Below are positions 1-7,378 of a DNA stretch of 11,824 nucleotides, piece by piece. The translations under genes and the position numbers were made by a program. The stretch lies in NCBI GenBank assembly GCA_964359785.1, contig CAYHWL010000044.1, positions 1 to 11,824 on the forward strand, in the 5' to 3' direction. The stretch is from JACQSU01 sp964359785 (GTDB lineage Archaea; Nanobdellota; Nanobdellia; Woesearchaeales; JAGWAF01). Each line of letters starts with the position of its first letter. The stretch's first letter is position 1. The notes under the pieces are model-generated. The model was not told the origin of the DNA. It made no database searches and was given only the letters and a program-made list of their open reading frames with translations.

Positions 1-1
1 G

Positions 2-3000
2 ACACTGACCAACAATACCATTTGGTACAATTTCACTTTCGTCGATACTGTGATGGTTGGTCTGCACAATGTCTTGTGGTATGCAAGGGACTTGTCAAGC
101 AACTTAGCTAACACGAATGACACATTCAATGTCACGGATCTCACAGCTCCTGCGATTGTGGTTGACTATCCGCGTAATGGTTCTAACCTTTCGACAGCTA
201 TTGTACCCTTGAAGATAAATGTCACGGATAATTTCAATGTCAGCCTCAACTGCACATATAGCATTGATGGATTGATAAACATCTCTAGCGTGATCGTGCC
301 AAATGGCACTCCGCAGTCCACATCCTTCACTTTTGGAGAGGGTGGACACAATTGGAATGTGTCTTGCAGGGATGGGTCTGGCAATATCAACACGACAGGT
401 TTGCAGACGTTCACAGTGGATATCTCTGCTCCGCTCTTCCACACCTTGAATTATTCTCCGTTGTCAGTGGCTGACCTTGATCCTGGGGTTGTGATAAACT
501 TCACCGCCAATGTCACGGAGAACATCACGCAGATAGAATATGTCATCCTTCAGTACAAGCTTGAGTCGCAGTCGCAATTCACTAACGTCACTATGTCCTT
601 GGTGGGCGGATTATGGAATGCTTCATTCAACGCTTCTGTGAATGGCACTTACAATGTCCGTCTCTCCGCCAAGGATCTGGTGAACAACTCTGATATCAGT
701 ACTACATTCAACATCTCTGTCCAGTTGGATCGTACTTGGACGCGCACGCCTTCTGCGTTTACCGCGCAGGCAGTGAGCCGCTTTGACAATGTGACCCTTG
801 GTAATCTGACGGTGAACAATACTGGCGATACGGCAAGGACGTTTAATATCACTTCCAGTTCAAGCGAGACCACTTATAATGAGTCTGCGGATTTTGTTTT
901 GGCCGCTGGCGCTTTCAAGACTCTGATCGTCTTTGACAATGCCACAAGCGTCACTACCAAGAATATCGTCCTTACCATTTCCGCGGATTCCAGCGCTGAC
1001 CCGGCGAGCCAGACCACTAGCGGTGCATTGGTCGTAGCGCAGGGCCAGCCTGTGCTTCAGTCGACGTTTGTCACGCCTTCAAGTGACCCTATCACCGCAT
1101 CCCAAGGGGGCACGATAAATATCCTTGGGAGGCTCACAAACATTGGGACAGGCAACGCTTCAAATGTCACATTCTTCACTAATCTTCCTCCTGGTTGGAG
1201 GGTGACTTTTGGCACGGAGAACGTCTCCTATGATGATGTGTTCTCGGGTGATGTCAATGAGAATAACTTTATCATACAGGTGCCAAGCGATTCATCTACG
1301 GGAGTGCATCAGGTGATCCTCAACTCTTCTGGAGTTAATTCGTCCGGAGTGAGCATCGTTTCTGCGAATTTTGCGATTGGAGCTATCCTTAGGGTGAATG
1401 TCCAGAATGCGGTGACTCTCTTAGGGACATTAGGCGGTGGTGGTGCTGGTGCGGGAGCAGGCGCTGGTGCTGGCGCAGGAGCGGGTGCTGGTGCTGGCGC
1501 TGGCGGAGGAGGTGCTGGCGCGCCATCGAGTGCGGCTCCGGTAACAGGTGGTGTTGTGGCCAAGGTGAGTGTAGGTCCTGGTGAGACTATTTTCACTTCA
1601 GAGCGTTTCGAGGTGGTGAGGGGCACAAGCGACACCGTGAATATCCTTGTGACTAATCTTTACGAGAATGCGGTCATGGAGGATCCGGCTTTCTCTGTGA
1701 AGGGTTATCTTTCGCAGTATGTCAAGATAACGCCTGCTTTGGATCCGAATAATCTTGTGAAGGTTGACACAAGGTACATGAAGCTTTCAACCGCCATGGG
1801 TCCGCAGAAGGTCTCCTTGAGCGGTATGCCTGCGCATCATGTCCAGTTGCGTGAATCTAGCGCAAGCCAAGTTGAGGTCTCCCTATTTTCCGAGCCTTTC
1901 ACTTTCAATCTATCAAAGGGCGAGGAGAGGCGTTTTGACACGGACAATGACACCGTCCCAGATATCGCGGTCCTTCTCAAGGGGACGCAGAAGAAGGGCG
2001 ATGAATACCTGGCGGATGTGAGCGTCTCTAAACTTGGCGCGCCAAATGCTACTGCCATAATGTTTGGCGAGTCAAGGAATTATTCAGTTCGGCTTTTCGC
2101 TCCTCCATACATGCTTCATAAGGAGTTCAATCTCACTTTGATGATAACATCTAGGTTGACGGCGATAAATCCACAGCTTGCTGGTTTCACATGGAAGACA
2201 GTCACCGAATATCGTACTTTGATCTTCAAGGTGGCTGAAGTGAATGAGTATCAAGCCAAAGTGAATCTGGAGAATGCTCTTGCTGCGATAAGCCGGATGA
2301 AGGGGCAGGGTTTCCCTGTGTCCCGTGTGAATTCGCTCTATGATCTTGCGACAGTCTCCAATGATAGGCGTGACTTTGAGGATGCGACTCGGTACGCGGA
2401 GCAGATCATCACGATCCATGATCAGGCGTTTGAGGCGGATACGCTTATCAAAGAGGTGGAGGCAGGCATCAGCAAGGCCAAGGAGCGTTGGCTTGATGCT
2501 CCGCAGGCCCAAGAGACCCTTGAGCTTGTCAAGAGGTCATTTGAGCGTGAGGACTTCTCTACTGCCATAGACCGTGCGAAGGAGGCCCAGCTGACATTGG
2601 TGCTTGAGACCAGAGGCAAGGTGAACATCCTGTGGCTTGTTAAGTATTATTGGTGGGCGCTCATCGCGGCCGCGTTGGCGACCCTCTTTGTCATATCGTT
2701 TGTCTATGATCAACTGCGTCTGCTGATCATCTACCAGCGTATAAAGAATATTGACTATGAGGAGATAGCGATCCATGGTCTTCTCCAGGAGGTCCATTTC
2801 CAGCACTTCAAGGAGAAGAAGATGTCCGATAAGGAGTTTGCGACGACTATCAAGCAGTTAGAGCTGCGGCTTAGCAGGATCCAGCAGGTGCGTATGGCGC
2901 TACGCAATAGACGCTCTGGCATAATAGGCCATCATCAAGAACTTGCCACTCTCCAGAAGGAGGAGGGAAAGATCACCGAGATGATGCTCATGAATCAGAA

Positions 3001-4546
3001 GGCGTATTTTGTGGAACGTAAGATCGATCACGCGCAATTTGAGAATATCGAGAAGTCCTGTCAGATCCGCATGATGGAAGTCCGTGAGCGTGAGGGTTTG
3101 CTTGAGAAGGAGAAAGAGACTTTATGGAGCCATCTTTATGAGTTATATATAGAGCACAAGGGCGTCATTGTCGCAGTGTTGTTGTTGGCTGTTGCGATAG
3201 GCGCGCTCATCTACTTTGGTCTTTTCACGATCAAGTTTTTCTTGATAGCAGGATTGTCCCTATTTGTTATTGGCGCTCTGTTGTGGTGGTTCAATAACAG
3301 ATTCGGGAAGCTTCCGTCTTTCTCACTAATTGACATCTTTGATGGCATCGCTGGTCTGTTCCCAAAAGATGATCAGGAAGATAAAAAAAAAAGTTCAATT
3401 TCTAAGGTAGCGCCGCCAGCCCAAGAGGTTCCCAAGGATGCCAGACCCACGGATCCTGCAGGTGTGTCAGTGTCTCCGCAAGAGAATCCATCGCCTATTC
3501 TAAACGAGTCCAGACTGGTTTTGGAGCTTAAAAAGCCCAAGGTGAGGGAGCTTGATGATGATCATGACGGTAATTTCCTGGAAGTATCCAAGGAGGAGTT
3601 GCACAGGCCAAGAAAAGAGTCTAGGCGCGTGGATCGTGTCGCTCGCGGCATCCCTGATTCGGTGCAGATAGCGATAGAGCGTTCAGAGCCGGCTCCTGTT
3701 AAGCCGCCGGATGCTTCAGTGCCGCAGAGACCAGAAAGGTTCCCCAAAATGGGGCTTGAAGATGGACCACTGAAGAAGACTCTACCAAGACCCAGATTGT
3801 CATCAAGTCCGATTAAGTCTTCGGATACACCTAGTTCTATTCCTCTTCCGCGTAAACCAAGAGCTGACAGACTCAATCATAAGCGATTCAAGAAGCATGT
3901 AGCAGTGAAGGCGTCGGCCGCTTTAGATTCCCCTAGTTTAGTCCTAGCGAGATCCACGCCGGTCAAAAGGAAGAGGCAAGCAAGAGCGCGATCAAAGAAG
4001 AAGAGATCCAGGCGAAATAAAAGATCCAAGACAGTCAATCTTGATTCGAAGCCAAAGATGCGTCCTCCTAGAGTTAGTTCTCCAGAGAGTTCGAGAGAGC
4101 AAAGCGTATCTCGCCATATCTTGGAGTCAAGGAAGCTTCCTGTCAAGTCTGCTGGCATCACCCGCAGATCAACACCAGCCAAGCTGGCAGGGAGCGTTTC
4201 ACCAGTCGCCCCCTCCAGATCTGTGGAGGATACCGTGGCAAGGCCTGCCAATGGTGCGTCCTCTGTGATTGCCGCGACGTTAAACGAGCATCTGCAGAAG
4301 ATCAAACCAATAAAAGGCGGCCTGTCGCCTCTCGTCACGGCTATCCTTGACGGTGAGCACAAGAAGATTGGTGCATTCAGTACTGATCTCGCTTCTCGGA
4401 CTGCTATGGTGAGAGAAAGGATCAAGGCAAGCAGGCCTTTATCTCTTGTCTTTACCCTGTTGAGCGACCGACGGCGCAAGATCAAGGGAATCCAAGACGA
4501 GCCATCTCCTTTGGTCGCTGACATCCTTGATAAAGAGGAAAAGTGA
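2..4546 (+). CDS. Giant surface-anchored membrane protein, Ig/NEW3-like ectodomain (5' end outside window)
   Basis: The reading frame is open from base 2 with no start, so the N-terminus lies upstream; an internal ATG at 50 is not the start. The order is: Ig-like beta-sandwich repeats rich in N-x-S/T sequons (2-1430), a Gly/Ala linker (1433-1522), a second NEW3-like region with a calcium-type D-x-D-x-D motif in FDTDNDTVPD (1934-1963), paired stalk helices (about 2240-2620), membrane segment 1 starting at YYWW (about 2645-2710), a cytoplasmic coiled coil (about 2750-3140), membrane segments 2 and 3 (about 3164-3232 and 3236-3295), and a Lys/Arg-rich, probably disordered tail. Sequons cluster before segment 1, which fits an outside ectodomain and inside tail. 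The stalk-YWW-coiled-coil module recurs in the next gene. I infer a structural or adhesive cell-surface role; no catalytic motif is visible. Confidence 0.93.
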   Translation, partial: TLTNNTIWYNFTFVDTVMVGLHNVLWYARDLSSNLANTNDTFNVTDLTAPAIVVDYPRNGSNLSTAIVPLKINVTDNFNVSLNCTYSIDGLINISSVIVPNGTPQSTSFTFGEGGHNWNVSCRDGSGNINTTGLQTFTVDISAPLFHTLNYSPLSVADLDPGVVINFTANVTENITQIEYVILQYKLESQSQFTNVTMSLVGGLWNASFNASVNGTYNVRLSAKDLVNNSDISTTFNISVQLDRTWTRTPSAFTAQAVSRFDNVTLGNLTVNNTGDTARTFNITSSSSETTYNESADFVLAAGAFKTLIVFDNATSVTTKNIVLTISADSSADPASQTTSGALVVAQGQPVLQSTFVTPSSDPITASQGGTINILGRLTNIGTGNASNVTFFTNLPPGWRVTFGTENVSYDDVFSGDVNENNFIIQVPSDSSTGVHQVILNSSGVNSSGVSIVSANFAIGAILRVNVQNAVTLLGTLGGGGAGAGAGAGAGAGAGAGAGAGGGGAGAPSSAAPVTGGVVAKVSVGPGETIFTSERFEVVRGTSDTVNILVTNLYENAVMEDPAFSVKGYLSQYVKITPALDPNNLVKVDTRYMKLSTAMGPQKVSLSGMPAHHVQLRESSASQVEVSLFSEPFTFNLSKGEERRFDTDNDTVPDIAVLLKGTQKKGDEYLADVSVSKLGAPNATAIMFGESRNYSVRLFAPPYMLHKEFNLTLMITSRLTAINPQLAGFTWKTVTEYRTLIFKVAEVNEYQAKVNLENALAAISRMKGQGFPVSRVNSLYDLATVSNDRRDFEDATRYAEQIITIHDQAFEADTLIKEVEAGISKAKERWLDAPQAQETLELVKRSFEREDFSTAIDRAKEAQLTLVLETRGKVNILWLVKYYWWALIAAALATLFVISFVYDQLRLLIIYQRIKNIDYEEIAIHGLLQEVHFQHFKEKKMSDKEFATTIKQLELRLSRIQQVRMALRNRRSGIIGHHQELATLQKEEGKITEMMLMNQKAYFVERKIDHAQFENIEKSCQIRMMEVREREGLLEKEKETLWSHLYELYIEHKGVIVAVLLLAVAIGALIYFGLFTIKFFLIAGLSLFVIGALLWWFNNRFGKLPSFSLIDIFDGIAGLFPKDDQEDKKKSSISKVAPPAQEVPKDARPTDPAGVSVSPQENPSPILNESRLVLELKKPKVRELDDDHDGNFLEVSKEELHRPRKESRRVDRVARGIPDSVQIAIERSEPAPVKPPDASVPQRPERFPKMGLEDGPLKKTLPRPRLSSSPIKSSDTPSSIPLPRKPRADRLNHKRFKKHVAVKASAALDSPSLVLARSTPVKRKRQARARSKKKRSRRNKRSKTVNLDSKPKMRPPRVSSPESSREQSVSRHILESRKLPVKSAGITRRSTPAKLAGSVSPVAPSRSVEDTVARPANGASSVIAATLNEHLQKIKPIKGGLSPLVTAILDGEHKKIGAFSTDLASRTAMVRERIKASRPLSLVFTLLSDRRRKIKGIQDEPSPLVADILDKEEK
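1433..1522 (+). repeat. Gly/Ala low-complexity linker coding repeat
   Basis: Thirty consecutive codons encode only Gly and Ala (mostly GGN and GCN), giving an alternating GAGAGA tract. It is followed by Pro/Ser and PVTGGVV. The tract separates the Ig-like half of the ectodomain from the NEW3-like half and is probably a flexible hinge. The simple sequence is prone to length change by replication slippage in 6-base steps, which would keep the frame. Confidence 0.9.
4256..4543 (+). repeat. Four degenerate ~22-residue helical repeats at the C-terminus of the giant protein
   Basis: The last ~95 residues contain four versions of one pattern, roughly S-x-L-V-x-x-I-L followed by a charged stretch ending KI. 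The cores are SSVIAATL (near 4259), LSPLVTAIL (near 4321), RPLSLVFTLL (near 4432) and PSPLVADIL (near 4501). Copies 1, 2 and 3 continue into QKI, KKI and RKIKGI. These look like short amphipathic helices on a disordered basic tail, possibly docking motifs. The repeat is visible only at protein level. Confidence 0.6.
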
Positions 4547-4609
4547 CGCTCAAAAAACCGATGTCGTAGGCAAAAGATCAAGAGATTAATTTCACAGTGA
4601 CCATAACAA

Positions 4610-4648
4610 TTTAAAAAGCGGGAGAGATATGAAAATATAGAGGAGATG
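4610..4648 (+). promoter_or_regulatory. Promoter (TATA box) and Shine-Dalgarno of the 4651 gene
   Basis: TTTAAA at 4610-4615 predicts transcription starting near 4639 by the spacing seen elsewhere in this window. That leaves a leader of about 12 bases containing AGGAG (4641-4645), close before the ATG at 4651. The gene pair that follows therefore probably has its own promoter rather than relying on the upstream giant gene. Confidence 0.5.
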
Positions 4649-4650
4649 AC

Positions 4651-5661
4651 ATGGAACAAGAGAGGAGAAAAGTTGTTTACCGTATCTGCATATCCTTGTT
4701 GGTCATCTCTATATTCGGCCTTTGGGCTTTCTACGATCCGCAGTCCATGGTGACTGGTTTTGTCATTATTGATGTCCAAGACTCTCCTATTGAATCAGTT
4801 CCGATCCCGACGGCGATTCAAGCATTGGACCTTCTTGTCTTTGCCGATGACATCAGTTTAGACATGACTTACTATAATATCTCGACTTTCTTTGTCAACG
4901 ATACCATATACTCCGCGCAGAAATCTTTTATGGGTCAGAATTATTCTAATGAATCAGTGAAGACAGGGGAATCCAAGAAACAGCTTTATCTCAACCGCCT
5001 TTTGATTGTGCAAAACAGCACTCCAGTAGACGAATTGGTCCCTCAAGACCTCTCGAAGGTCGCGCAAGACGTGGAGCTTATCAATCGTACAAGGCGTAAG
5101 GCTTTTGCTGTGCTTGACACGATAGCTCTCGAGGATGAGAAAGAGCGCGCCTACAACAAGAGCAATATCTACACTGGTCAAGGGAAGATCTTGATCCAGG
5201 AAGCCAGGCTCTCCTTTGCAGGCGAGCGTTATGATGAATCCAAGGATTATCTCAAGCAGGCGGATACTGCGCTGGAGAACGCCAGGGCCGAGGCCAATCG
5301 CGTCCGTGATCTTGTGAGCCGCGGCAAGCTCTTTGTGATGCGTTATTGGTGGCAGCTTCTCTTGATCTTGATTATCCTAGGTTTCCTTGCCGCTCCTGCG
5401 TACAAAGAAGCAAGCAAAAGATATGGGGCATACAAGTCGCGTAAGCTGCGTGAGCAGGTGGATATCATAACTGATCTTATCAAGGACAACCAGCGCAACT
5501 ATCTTGTCAAGAGGGTCATCTCCGAATCCGCGTTCAGGTCCAGGCAGGAGCAGTTCCAATCAAGATTAGTGGAGATACAGCACACTTTGCCGGTCTATGA
5601 AGCGATGGCAAAGGGTCAAAAGGAGCAGAAGAGGAAGGAGGCTGTCTTGCGTGTACAATGA
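4651..5661 (+). CDS. Two-span membrane protein, paralogue of the membrane-proximal part of the upstream giant protein
   Basis: 336 residues. A short basic N-terminus precedes membrane segment 1 (about residues 9-28), followed by MVTGFVII. An extracytoplasmic domain with N-x-S/T sites comes next, then paired helices (SFAGERYDESKDYL) leading into RYWW, membrane segment 2 (about 230-250), and a cytoplasmic helical hairpin ending in charged residues. The stretch from the SF helices to the end parallels the giant protein: SFEREDFSTAIDRA, KYYWW, then Q-x-x-Y/F...F...R-L-x-x-I-Q. Start choice: ATG with AGGAG five bases upstream. It overlaps the next gene by four bases. I infer a membrane-organising partner of the giant protein; no enzymatic motif is seen and no named family is recognised. 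Confidence 0.92.
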   Translation: MEQERRKVVYRICISLLVISIFGLWAFYDPQSMVTGFVIIDVQDSPIESVPIPTAIQALDLLVFADDISLDMTYYNISTFFVNDTIYSAQKSFMGQNYSNESVKTGESKKQLYLNRLLIVQNSTPVDELVPQDLSKVAQDVELINRTRRKAFAVLDTIALEDEKERAYNKSNIYTGQGKILIQEARLSFAGERYDESKDYLKQADTALENARAEANRVRDLVSRGKLFVMRYWWQLLLILIILGFLAAPAYKEASKRYGAYKSRKLREQVDIITDLIKDNQRNYLVKRVISESAFRSRQEQFQSRLVEIQHTLPVYEAMAKGQKEQKRKEAVLRVQ

Positions 5662-6272
5662 TAGCCGCTGAATCTATCAGGGAGTTCCGCACGGCAGATA
5701 TTGCGGCCTTGTTTGTGCTTGCTTGCCTGCAGAGCCTTTTCACTTATCCTTTCGAGGAGGTTTTCAGGGAGTATTTTTTTCTCTGGTCAATCCTTGTCTG
5801 GGTTTTTTTGGTCGCATTTGGCGCGCAGCTCACAAAGCGTGCTGGTTCCGCTGTCATCCTCTCGGTGATGTCCTCTATTTTGACTTGGGGTGTCGATGAT
5901 CTTGGTGTGCATGGATGGCGTCGTTTGATCATCTTTGTCCTCTCTGCCCTGGTTTTCGAGATTGTGTTTATCATCCTCAAAGTGGAGTACAAGAATGTCT
6001 CTTTTGATGTCATAGCCGCGTCAGCCCTTGCTGGCGCATCGATCCCATTGATGATGATCCTAGTCATGTCTCCTCAAGTGGGGCTCAATATGGGTTATGA
6101 TTCTGTCAATCTTTCTTTAGCCTCGTTATTCGCAGGGATAGTAGGCGCTACTTTGTCATTCCTCCTTTGGTTTGAACTGCGTGCGGAGCCATTTGTCATC
6201 CGATACCAATACCTGCACACCAGACTGCATCATTCTTACTTCGCGAGGCGCTGGTGGAATTTTATTAGGTGA
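5658..6272 (+). CDS. Polytopic membrane protein of unknown function
   Basis: 204 residues, mostly hydrophobic. Probable membrane segments lie at about 13-30, 40-58, 65-80, 89-107, 117-138 and 152-173. The basic C-terminal tail (HTRLHHSYFARRWWNFIR) is probably cytoplasmic, which with six spans also puts the N-terminus inside. The start is the ATG of an ATGA overlap with the previous stop; the nearest GGAGG (5637-5641) is 16 bases away, so translation is probably coupled to the upstream gene. Acidic residues occur in or near helices (FEEVF at 32-36, VDDLG at 79-83), but no transporter signature is recognisable. Coupling suggests it works with the two-span protein encoded just before it, perhaps as a membrane partner. 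Confidence 0.87.
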   Translation: MIAAESIREFRTADIAALFVLACLQSLFTYPFEEVFREYFFLWSILVWVFLVAFGAQLTKRAGSAVILSVMSSILTWGVDDLGVHGWRRLIIFVLSALVFEIVFIILKVEYKNVSFDVIAASALAGASIPLMMILVMSPQVGLNMGYDSVNLSLASLFAGIVGATLSFLLWFELRAEPFVIRYQYLHTRLHHSYFARRWWNFIR

Positions 6273-6321
6273 GTTTTGCGTCTTCCGGCCGATTTTTCGC
6301 ACTCGCCATACGGGGAGAAGT

Positions 6322-6350
6322 TTTATAAGTATGATCGATTCAATGATTCT
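6322..6350 (+). promoter_or_regulatory. TATA box of a leaderless promoter for the Panacea-like/PIN pair
   Basis: TTTATA (6322-6327, within TTTTATAA at 6321-6328) lies exactly 23 bases before the ATG at 6351, the normal distance from an archaeal TATA box to the transcription start. The mRNA should begin at the start codon. The same spacing occurs before 9093 and 8994 (minus strand) in this window. Confidence 0.7.
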
Positions 6351-6836
6351 ATGGCCAAGCAGATACCACCTGTTTTGAAATCATTATGGGCGTATTTTCA
6401 CTTTAAACTAGACACGCTTTCAGATAGGATCCAGGTGCAAAAGGTGGTGTACCTATTGAAGGAGATGGGTTTTGAGGGGTTGGAAGTCTACACATACTCG
6501 ATGTATATTTACGGTCCTTACTCATCTGACCTGGCAAAGGACGTGTTTTCTTTGAGGGACAACCCTTTGGCAGTTTCCGAAGTCGAATTTAGTGAGTCTC
6601 AAAAGAAATATATTACAGAGTTAGAGAGGTCATTCAATCTGTTTGATGAACAGAATAACAGTCTAGGTTCAGCTGTCAAGTATGAGCTTTTTGCGGATTG
6701 TTTGTTCTTTCATAAGAAAGGGCAGGCCAAGGATGATGTATTGGCAACCTTATCCAACAAACATGCTTACCTTGGTGATAAAGTGAGATTCGGTTTAGCA
6801 TGGGACATCCTTTCTAAGATGGATCTGGTTCGATAG
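6351..6836 (+). CDS. YwgA/Panacea (SocA-like)-type protein, putative antitoxin
   Basis: 161 residues from the ATG chosen by the leaderless promoter; the frame is open further upstream to a TTG at 6276, but that stretch holds the promoter. The N-terminal half carries the signature I associate with YwgA and Panacea proteins: an R-x-x-x-Q-K-x-x-Y-L-L helix (DRIQVQKVVYLL, residues 25-36), then Y-x-Y-x-x-Y-x-YGPYS (47-58) and SDLAKDV. Established knowledge: Panacea domains act as antitoxin modules that neutralise several unrelated toxin types. The second half is helical and not assigned. The PIN nuclease gene follows 11 bases after the stop with its own Shine-Dalgarno, so the two are almost certainly co-transcribed. 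I infer that this protein restrains the PIN protein. Family assignment is by eye; the antitoxin role is a hypothesis. Confidence 0.82.
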   Translation: MAKQIPPVLKSLWAYFHFKLDTLSDRIQVQKVVYLLKEMGFEGLEVYTYSMYIYGPYSSDLAKDVFSLRDNPLAVSEVEFSESQKKYITELERSFNLFDEQNNSLGSAVKYELFADCLFFHKKGQAKDDVLATLSNKHAYLGDKVRFGLAWDILSKMDLVR

Positions 6837-6839
6837 GTG
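6835..6839 (+). promoter_or_regulatory. Shine-Dalgarno deciding a TTG start
   Basis: AGGTG, a segment of the archaeal GGAGGTGAT consensus, overlaps the TAG stop of the upstream gene and lies 8 bases before TTG at 6848. It supports the TTG as start and so keeps the N-terminal Cys cluster of the PIN protein. Confidence 0.5.
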
Positions 6840-6847
6840 GGAGACGC

Positions 6848-7378
6848 TTGGGCTGTAATTATCCAACACACTCTGGACGATGCGACACATGTGACTACTT
6901 CAAGGATCATCACAGTTGCGCGTTGCCAAAGATACTTGTGGATGCATCGATCATTCTACAGACTCTTGAAGCGGAGGAAAAGGATTTAGCGGAGGACATC
7001 CTGGACGATCACAAAGAGAGGCATGTCATGGTGGTCACACCTGATATATTAGGCGAGGTCCTTAAGAGATTGAGTCAGGAGGCGACGTCAGGGCAAGCAC
7101 AGTCTTGGATTGGAGAGTATTTACCCAGACTAAAACGAATTGCGGTCATCACACCTGATTATGATGATCGCAGGTTTTTTGAGATATTCTCAAGATTAAA
7201 GACGTCTTGCCGTATGGGGGACAGGGATTTAGTGCATGTTGTCACTTCAATCATCCATGGTTACAGATTCCTTTACATCGATGGACCCCTGCATCAGGAT
7301 GGCGACACTATCAGAAATATATTAAGGGAAGAGTTTGTGGGGCTCACTTACAATCCACACAAGAGATCTCATGGGTGA
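6848..7378 (+). CDS. PIN-domain nuclease with N-terminal four-cysteine cluster, putative toxin
   Basis: 176 residues from a TTG start supported by AGGTG upstream. Residues 1-24 hold C3-x8-C12-x2-C15-x8-C24 (with H21 and H22 near), a likely zinc-binding knuckle. The PIN fold begins at LPKILVDAS: D32, E70 (in ILGEVL), D125/D127 (in GDRDLVHVV) and D145 (in YIDG) match the acidic residues that bind divalent metal in PIN ribonucleases. PIN proteins of this size are commonly VapC-type toxins cutting tRNA, rRNA or mRNA; some are rRNA-processing enzymes. The start-proximal partner here is a Panacea/YwgA-like protein rather than a VapB-type antitoxin. The last 10 bases overlap the 3' end of the convergent minus-strand gene. 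PIN assignment is confident; the target and toxicity are inference. Confidence 0.9.
   Translation: MGCNYPTHSGRCDTCDYFKDHHSCALPKILVDASIILQTLEAEEKDLAEDILDDHKERHVMVVTPDILGEVLKRLSQEATSGQAQSWIGEYLPRLKRIAVITPDYDDRRFFEIFSRLKTSCRMGDRDLVHVVTSIIHGYRFLYIDGPLHQDGDTIRNILREEFVGLTYNPHKRSHG

Noticed and set aside
1309..1635. Pro/Ala-rich open frame on the minus strand
   Set aside because: It is the mirror of the Gly/Ala codons at 1433-1522; no promoter or ribosome site supports it.
2084..2512. A 142-codon minus-strand open frame
   Set aside because: It is fully inside the giant protein's coding region, with no domain signal and no TATA box placed for its start.
4547..4609. Possible terminator after the giant gene
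   Set aside because: There is an A-run (CAAAAAACC) but no T-run or stable hairpin on the plus strand, so no terminator is claimed.
3877..4779. A 300-codon open frame on the minus strand
   Set aside because: It lies opposite the basic tail and crosses the intergenic promoter region; the plus frame continues a long coherent protein with repeats, while the minus translation has no recognisable domain or start signals.
6276..6350. TTG-initiated N-terminal extension of the YwgA/Panacea-like protein
   Set aside because: The TTTTATAA box at 6321-6328 lies inside this stretch and points to ATG 6351, where family similarity begins soon after.
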